DNA of 64,000 nt, from contig NZ_VSEY01000020.1 in assembly GCF_008086045.1 (NCBI RefSeq), forward strand, positions 1 through 64,000, read 5' to 3'. The translations under genes were made by a program, and so were the position numbers. Below, piece after piece: positions 59,704 through 64,000 of the stretch; the first letter of the stretch is position 1, and each line of letters begins with the position of its first letter. This DNA comes from Nonomuraea sp. PA05 (GTDB taxonomy: Bacteria > Actinomycetota > Actinomycetes > Streptosporangiales > Streptosporangiaceae). The notes under the pieces are model-generated. The model worked only from the letters and a program-made list of their open reading frames with translations. It made no database searches and was not told where the DNA came from.

Positions 59704-62547
59704 TCACGCGTGGACCGACCGCTGTCCCATCGCGGCCTCGCGCTCCCCCGCCGCCCGCTCCAGCCAGTACGCGCTGCCCATCCGCTCGGCCAGCACGAGC
59801 GCCTCGATGCTGTACCGCATGGCCTCGCTGGTCCGGCCGACGAGCCGGTAGGCACGCGCCAGATGCACCAGGCAGCTCACCTCGGTCATCTTCATGGACG
59901 TGGCGCGGGACGGCTCAAGGGCGGCGGCGAGCACGGCCAGAGCGGCGTCGTGCCGGCCCAGTTCGAGCAGGACGTGCCCCTGCGCCACCGCGAACTCCGC
60001 CTGCCGCAGGGCATCGCCCGCCTGCTCGGCCAGCGCCGAGCCCTCCTCCAGCGCGCGCGAGGCCTCCTCCAGCCGCCCCAGGCCGATGCAGGCCCGCCCC
60101 ACCATGAGCAGGGCGAAGCGCTCTCCGGGCCCCGACGCTATCTCGCGGGCGATCACGCGCTGGGCCAGCGCGTGCTCCAGCGCCTGCGCGCACTGGTCCC
60201 ACTTCAGCAGGGTGCCGGCCAGGTTGCCGCGCGCCCGCTGCTCGTTGAAACGGTCGCCAAGCAGGCGCGCCAGGCGCAGGTGCCCCTCATGGTGCTCGAT
60301 GGACGCCGCCCAGTCGCCCTTCAGGTACAGCCCCGTGGCGAGGTGGGCGTGCGCCTCCATCGTGATGACCCGGTCGTCGAGACGCGTGCCCGTCGCGAGC
60401 AGCCGCTCACCCAGCGAGACCATGCCCGCCACCCGGTACGCGCCCTGCTGGTACCACCACAGGGCCAGCCCGATCCCCGCGCCGGCCCGCGCGATGTCGT
60501 CGTCCGGATCGGCCATCGCCTGGAAGGCGGCGGCGAGCAGAGTGGCCTCCTCCCTCCTGAGCCAGGCGCCCGCCTCCTGCGCGCCGCCGAAACCGCGGCC
60601 CCGCGCGTCGAGCTCCGGATACAGGCAGTGGACCCGGTGCGGATCGCTGGTCCGCGCCGCGGCCCTGGTGGACTGGGCGTAGTAGCCGATCGTCCGCTTG
60701 AGCGGCGCGTTGCGCTCGTCCGCGGGCAGCAGGTCCGCGGAGAAGAGCCGGACCAGATCGTGCGGGTGGTAGCGGCCCGGCTCGCCCGCCTCCAGCAGGT
60801 GGGCGTCGCAGAGCCGGTCGAGCGCTCGTTCGACGTCGAACGGCGAGGTGCCGGACAACGCCGTGGCCGCCTCCACGGTCACGTCGGGCACGTGCAGCAG
60901 GCCGAGCAGGGCCAGCAGGCGGGCCGCCTCCCCGTCGATCTCGCGGTTGCTGCCGCTGAGCGCGTTCCAGCTCGCCGCCAGGCTCGACCGCACCGCCAGG
61001 TCGCCCGCCTCCAGCTCCCGCAGCCGGCGCCGCTCATCGGTGAGCCGCGTCGTCAGCGCGCCGACGGTCCAGTCGGGACGATCGACCAACCGGGCCCCGG
61101 CCACCCGGAGCGCGAGCGGGAAACCGTCGCAGAGCCTGATGAGGCGGGTGGTCTGGCCGAGGTCGGCGGCGACGCGATCGGCCCCGACCAGCTTGGACAG
61201 CATGGCCGTGGCTTCGGCGTCGGAGAGGGGGTCGAGCCGGAGCTGGACGCAGTCGTCGCCGGCCGCCAGCGACTCCCGGCTCGTCACCAGCACCGCGGTG
61301 CCCCTGGGCGTCGCGATGAACGGCTTGACCTGGGCCAGATCGGCGGCGTTGTCCAGGACGAGAAGCAGCCGCCCGTCCTGCAGCCTGCTCCGCCACAGGG
61401 CCGCCGCCTCCTCCTCGTCCTCGGGCACGGCGCTGTCCGGCGTGCCGATGCCGCGCAGCAGCCGGCTGAAGATGTCGTAGGTGGACGGCCTGGGCACGTT
61501 CGGCGTGCCACCGCGGAGGTTGACGTAGAGCTGCCCGTCGGGGAACCGGTCGCGCACCATGTGCGCGGCCCGGACGGCCAGCGCCGACTTGCCGACCCCC
61601 GGCGGCCCGCAGATCACGACGAACGGGTGCGGAGGCTCGTCAGCCCAGGGATCCAGCAGGGACTTCAGGCGGACCGTCTCCCGCGTGCGCCCCACGAAGA
61701 CGATCAGATCCCCAGGAAGCTCGCGCGGGATCACCTTGCCGGGGACCGAGGGCCGCTCGCTCCCGGCCAGGACGATGCCGTGCGCCCGCCGCAGGCCCTC
61801 GCCGGGGTCCACGCCCAGCTCCTCCGACAGCGCCTGCCTGGCCTGTTCGAAGACCGTCAGCGCCTCGGCCTGGCGCCCGCAGCCGTGCAGGGCCAGCATG
61901 AGCAGCTCGTACGGGCGCTCCCTGAGCGGATGGTGGTGGATCAGGTCGTAGAGCTCCGCGAGCGCCTCCTCGGAACGGTCGAGCCGCAGCAGGACATCGG
62001 CCCGCGCCTCCACGGCCATCAGCCGGGCCTGTTCGAGCCGGGCGCGCTCACCTTCCGCGAAGGGCCCGGGAACCCCGCTCAGCGCGGGGCCGCGCCATAA
62101 GGCCAGCGCCTCGTCGATCTCGCGTAAGGCGCCGGCGAGGTCCCCGGCCTTCCTGTCCCTGGCCGCCGCGTCCAGCCGGGCGGTGAAGACGTGCGCGTCG
62201 ACCTGGAGGGGGTCGAGCCGCAGCAGGTAACCTCCCGAGGACCGGGAGATCGTGCTCGGCGGCTGGCGCCTGCGCCGATCCGGCTCGCACGTGCGGCGCA
62301 ACCCGGCGACATAGGTGTAGACGCTCTGCGTGGCGCTGGGCGGGGGAGCGTCACCCCACAGACCCTCGATCAACTGGCTCAACGTGACGACCCGGCTGGA
62401 ACGCATCGCGAGCATCGCCACGATCGCCTGCTGGAGCGGCGGCCCCAGATCTGTCTCCTCGTCATGGAACACCCCGAGAACGGGGCCCAGGAGGCCAACG
62501 GTCAGACCGGCGGCCAGAGAACGTTCATGATCGCGAGTCGGATCCAC
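59704..62547 (-). CDS. AfsR/SARP-family regulator (OmpR-type DNA-binding, BTAD, NB-ARC, TPR)
   Basis: 947 residues. Order: winged-helix DNA-binding domain (about 20-110, LTVGLLGPVLGVFHDEETDL to SVYTYVAGLRRTCEP), BTAD (about 115-265, with YELLMLALHGCGRQAEALTV), NB-ARC with Walker A CGPPGVGKSALAVRAA near residue 315 and Walker B LLLVLDNAADL, then winged-helix and TPR repeats to the C-terminus. GTG at 62547. Pleiotropic activators of this kind control secondary metabolism, but no biosynthetic cluster is in this window. Confidence 0.92.
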   Translation of the reverse strand: MDPTRDHERSLAAGLTVGLLGPVLGVFHDEETDLGPPLQQAIVAMLAMRSSRVVTLSQLIEGLWGDAPPPSATQSVYTYVAGLRRTCEPDRRRRQPPSTISRSSGGYLLRLDPLQVDAHVFTARLDAAARDRKAGDLAGALREIDEALALWRGPALSGVPGPFAEGERARLEQARLMAVEARADVLLRLDRSEEALAELYDLIHHHPLRERPYELLMLALHGCGRQAEALTVFEQARQALSEELGVDPGEGLRRAHGIVLAGSERPSVPGKVIPRELPGDLIVFVGRTRETVRLKSLLDPWADEPPHPFVVICGPPGVGKSALAVRAAHMVRDRFPDGQLYVNLRGGTPNVPRPSTYDIFSRLLRGIGTPDSAVPEDEEEAAALWRSRLQDGRLLLVLDNAADLAQVKPFIATPRGTAVLVTSRESLAAGDDCVQLRLDPLSDAEATAMLSKLVGADRVAADLGQTTRLIRLCDGFPLALRVAGARLVDRPDWTVGALTTRLTDERRRLRELEAGDLAVRSSLAASWNALSGSNREIDGEAARLLALLGLLHVPDVTVEAATALSGTSPFDVERALDRLCDAHLLEAGEPGRYHPHDLVRLFSADLLPADERNAPLKRTIGYYAQSTRAAARTSDPHRVHCLYPELDARGRGFGGAQEAGAWLRREEATLLAAAFQAMADPDDDIARAGAGIGLALWWYQQGAYRVAGMVSLGERLLATGTRLDDRVITMEAHAHLATGLYLKGDWAASIEHHEGHLRLARLLGDRFNEQRARGNLAGTLLKWDQCAQALEHALAQRVIAREIASGPGERFALLMVGRACIGLGRLEEASRALEEGSALAEQAGDALRQAEFAVAQGHVLLELGRHDAALAVLAAALEPSRATSMKMTEVSCLVHLARAYRLVGRTSEAMRYSIEALVLAERMGSAYWLERAAGEREAAMGQRSVHA

Positions 62548-62610
62548 GTAGGGAGCTTAGTCCGGATGGCCACGGCCCAGAGAGAGCGGACGCCTCATGT
62601 AGAGGGAATG

Positions 62611-62625
62611 TAGACGCGGCGTCTA
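62611..62625. promoter_or_regulatory. 15-bp palindrome upstream of the SARP gene
   Basis: TAGACGC-G-GCGTCTA is a perfect 7-bp inverted repeat with a one-base centre, about 70 bp upstream of the SARP start. It could be an operator for the SARP promoter. Nearby, at 62639-62679, GTGAGC/GCTCAC flank two copies of a GTGCGGGGGCCG unit. No gene is seen from 62548 to 62818. Confidence 0.4.
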
Positions 62626-62818
62626 GGCTGGGAGTGACGTGAGCCGAAGTGCGGGGGCCGAGGTGCGGGGGCCGCTCACGCGGGCTCAGACTGATCAACG
62701 ACTCAGGCCGTTCCATGGACGGCAGGCAGGGGCCCGACAGACCCCTTACCTGCCAGACCACCGATGTGACGAGCACGGAGTGCGGTTCGTACCCGTCGAG
62801 CCACTTCACTTGCTCGGT

Positions 62819-62965
62819 TCAGCAGCAGCCGATCTCCGCTGTCGCGCTCGAGATGGAGCTCGAGAGGGAAGACGTCGTGGCACTCGCCGCCGTACCATTA
62901 CCTCCAAGGGCTACCGCGGTGCCAATCGCGACAGCCAGGATTGACAGGGCAATGCGCATGCGCAT
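62819..62965 (-). CDS. Small secreted peptide precursor (48 residues), candidate signalling peptide
   Basis: Short gene starting MRMRIALSILAVAIG, with two Arg residues, a hydrophobic core and an AxA-type cleavage site near residue 29 (GTAASA). The mature part would be about 19 residues, Thr/Ser-rich, ending AEIGCC. Start ATG 62965 has GAGGGAGAG five bases upstream, a strong ribosome site, which supports coding. It is divergent from an XRE-TPR regulator, with only 59 bp between starts. Such layout and composition match Phr-like peptide genes beside RRNPP regulators; function is inferred. Longer in-frame extension to 63034 lacks a comparable start. Confidence 0.6.
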   Translation of the reverse strand: MRMRIALSILAVAIGTAVALGGNGTAASATTSSLSSSISSATAEIGCC

Positions 62966-63024
62966 GGGGGCTCTCCCTCGCCTATGTGACTTGCTCGATT
63001 TCATCTTCTCAGGGAGCGGCAGCT

Positions 63025-64000
63025 GTGACCACATCTGACCTAGTCGGACTCCGCATCAAGACGGTTCGACGGCAACGCGGCCTGTCGCAGGCGCAGCTGG
63101 CACATCCCGAGCTGTCGGACAGCTACGTCTCGTTGATCGAGAGCGGTAAGCGTACCCCCACCCCCGCGGTCTTGGAGCTGCTGGCCAACAAGCTCGACTG
63201 CTCGCTGTCCTATCTGATCAACGGTGTCACCGCCGAGCAGATGGAGGACATCGAGCTGGCCCTCGGCTACGCGCGGCTGGCACTCGAGAACGGCGAGGTC
63301 GCCGAGGCCCGCACCCGCTTCGCCGAGCTGCTGGAAAACAGTAACTTGGCAGGTTTGACATCGCTTCGTCAAGAAGCCGAGTTCGGCCTGGCGCTCGCCA
63401 CCGAGGCCGCCGGCGATCTCGGCCAGGCGATCTCCATCATGCTCAAGCTCCGCGAGGAGGAGCTGCCCGCCGAGCGCAACATCGAGGTCGCGGTGGCCCT
63501 GTGCCGCGCCTACCGCGAGAGCGAGCAGCTCAGCGAGGCCGTCGAGGTGGGCGAGCAGCTCCTGAGCGGCAACGCCCGCCAGCCCTGGAACGATCTGCTG
63601 GTCGAGCTGGCCGCCACCCTCCTCATGGCCTACTACGAGCGCGGCGACATGCTGCGCGCCAGGCAGTTCGCGGCCGAGCTGCTCAACGCCGCCGACGCGC
63701 TCGGCACCCCGCGCTCCGTCGTGGCGGCCAACTGGAACGCCTCCATCATCGCGCGCGTCACCGGCCACACCGACGAGGCGGTGACCTTCATCGAGCGGGC
63801 CCTTGCCGTGCAGATGGAGCACGGCAAGCCGCGCAACACCGCGCGGATGCGGCTCCAGGCCACGCGCACGCGGCTCAGGACCGGCCTCCAGGACCCGGTG
63901 AGCGCCCGCGAGACGCTGCGCGCGGCGATCACCGAGTTCGAGCAGACCTCGACCAGCACGATCGACGCGGCCACCCTCTACCTCGAACTGGCCTGCGCCG
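63025..64000 (+). CDS. XRE-TPR regulator, RRNPP-like (3' end outside window)
   Basis: At least 325 residues, open to the window edge with no stop. GTG at 63025 has AGGGAG eight bases upstream. N-terminal helix-turn-helix at about residues 7-62 (LRIKTVRRQRGLSQAQLAHP, SYVSLIESGKRTPTPAVLEL). From about residue 75 the sequence is built from TPR-like helix pairs (IELALGYARLALENGEVAEA, then AEFGLALATEAAGDLGQAIS and so on). This is the architecture of peptide-responsive RRNPP regulators, though it is also found in other actinobacterial XRE-TPR proteins. Divergent from a tiny secreted-peptide gene. Confidence 0.88.
   Translation, partial: MTTSDLVGLRIKTVRRQRGLSQAQLAHPELSDSYVSLIESGKRTPTPAVLELLANKLDCSLSYLINGVTAEQMEDIELALGYARLALENGEVAEARTRFAELLENSNLAGLTSLRQEAEFGLALATEAAGDLGQAISIMLKLREEELPAERNIEVAVALCRAYRESEQLSEAVEVGEQLLSGNARQPWNDLLVELAATLLMAYYERGDMLRARQFAAELLNAADALGTPRSVVAANWNASIIARVTGHTDEAVTFIERALAVQMEHGKPRNTARMRLQATRTRLRTGLQDPVSARETLRAAITEFEQTSTSTIDAATLYLELACA

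Noticed and set aside
62525..62809. Minus-strand 94-residue frame upstream of the SARP gene
   Set aside because: No domain, poor start context and unlikely composition; treated as non-coding leader.
62649..63038. Plus-strand 129-residue frame across the peptide gene
   Set aside because: Runs antisense through the small secreted-peptide gene and overlaps the regulator start; no ribosome site or domain.
1..64000. tRNA, rRNA, IS elements or prophage
   Set aside because: No transposase, integrase, terminal repeats or tRNA-like cloverleaf sequence was noticed in reading; absence is by eye only.

Overview
The window is GC-rich, gene-dense actinomycete chromosome. It carries GTG/TTG starts, F420-dependent oxidoreductases, a mycothiol-dependent enzyme domain, XRE-DUF5753/DUF397 pairs, an AfsR-like SARP, an IdeR/DmdR-type iron box and many short-overlap operons. 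A Streptosporangiaceae-type genus such as Nonomuraea is a reasonable guess, but this rests on style of gene content and not on any comparison. No rRNA, tRNA, insertion sequence, prophage or CRISPR array was seen, and no gene-free stretch exceeds about 300 bases.

Layout. 1-5.1 kb: a partial quinone-oxidoreductase-type gene divergent from an HxlR regulator, a sodium:solute symporter with a small membrane partner, a DUF1445 protein, a small P-loop kinase and a stand-alone second SecY. 5.2-7.2 kb: a NarL-type response regulator and histidine kinase, both carrying unusual in-frame repeats. 7.2-15.4 kb: mixed housekeeping and redox genes, including a PTE-like protein that lacks metal ligands, a GroES-like protein, an M20 peptidase, and an FAD oxidoreductase with a divergent TetR. 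15.5-19.5 kb: siderophore ABC importer under an iron box. 19.5-24.2 kb: helicase-C-like protein, then a WhiJ-type trio (ATP-binding protein, XRE-DUF5753, DUF397).

24.3-40.4 kb is a patchy catabolic region. Three promoters carry CAAG/CTTG palindromes: those of a NIPSNAP/EthD-like gene, of a PhyH-PTE-P450-SDR-Gfo/Idh run (shared with a divergent LLM oxidoreductase), and of hydantoinase hyuAB. Between them lie a ZAS-mycothiol-enzyme fusion coupled to a region-2-only sigma factor, and a B12-riboswitch-controlled btuFCD-cbiZ operon. 40.4-44.5 kb: a degenerate trypsin-fold membrane protein coupled to a Ser/Thr kinase, and an orphan response regulator. 44.5-48.5 kb: a tightly overlapping DUF6421-SDR-threonine-aldolase operon whose first gene has an extra N-terminal domain. 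48.5-59.7 kb: carotenoid-desaturase-like oxidoreductase, DUF305/DUF3105 pair, EF-hand and Excalibur proteins, alanine dehydrogenase, and purine genes (NCS2 permease, Mo-hydroxylase large subunit, PucR). 59.7-64 kb: an AfsR-like SARP, then a 48-residue secreted-peptide gene divergent, across 59 bp, from an XRE-TPR regulator cut by the window edge.

The strongest candidates for something undescribed are (i) the secreted micropeptide/XRE-TPR pair at the right end, which resembles Phr-Rap/RRNPP-type peptide signalling, (ii) the redox-flavoured ZAS-MDMPI/truncated sigma pair, (iii) the palindrome-defined catabolic regulon, and (iv) the DUF6421 operon.
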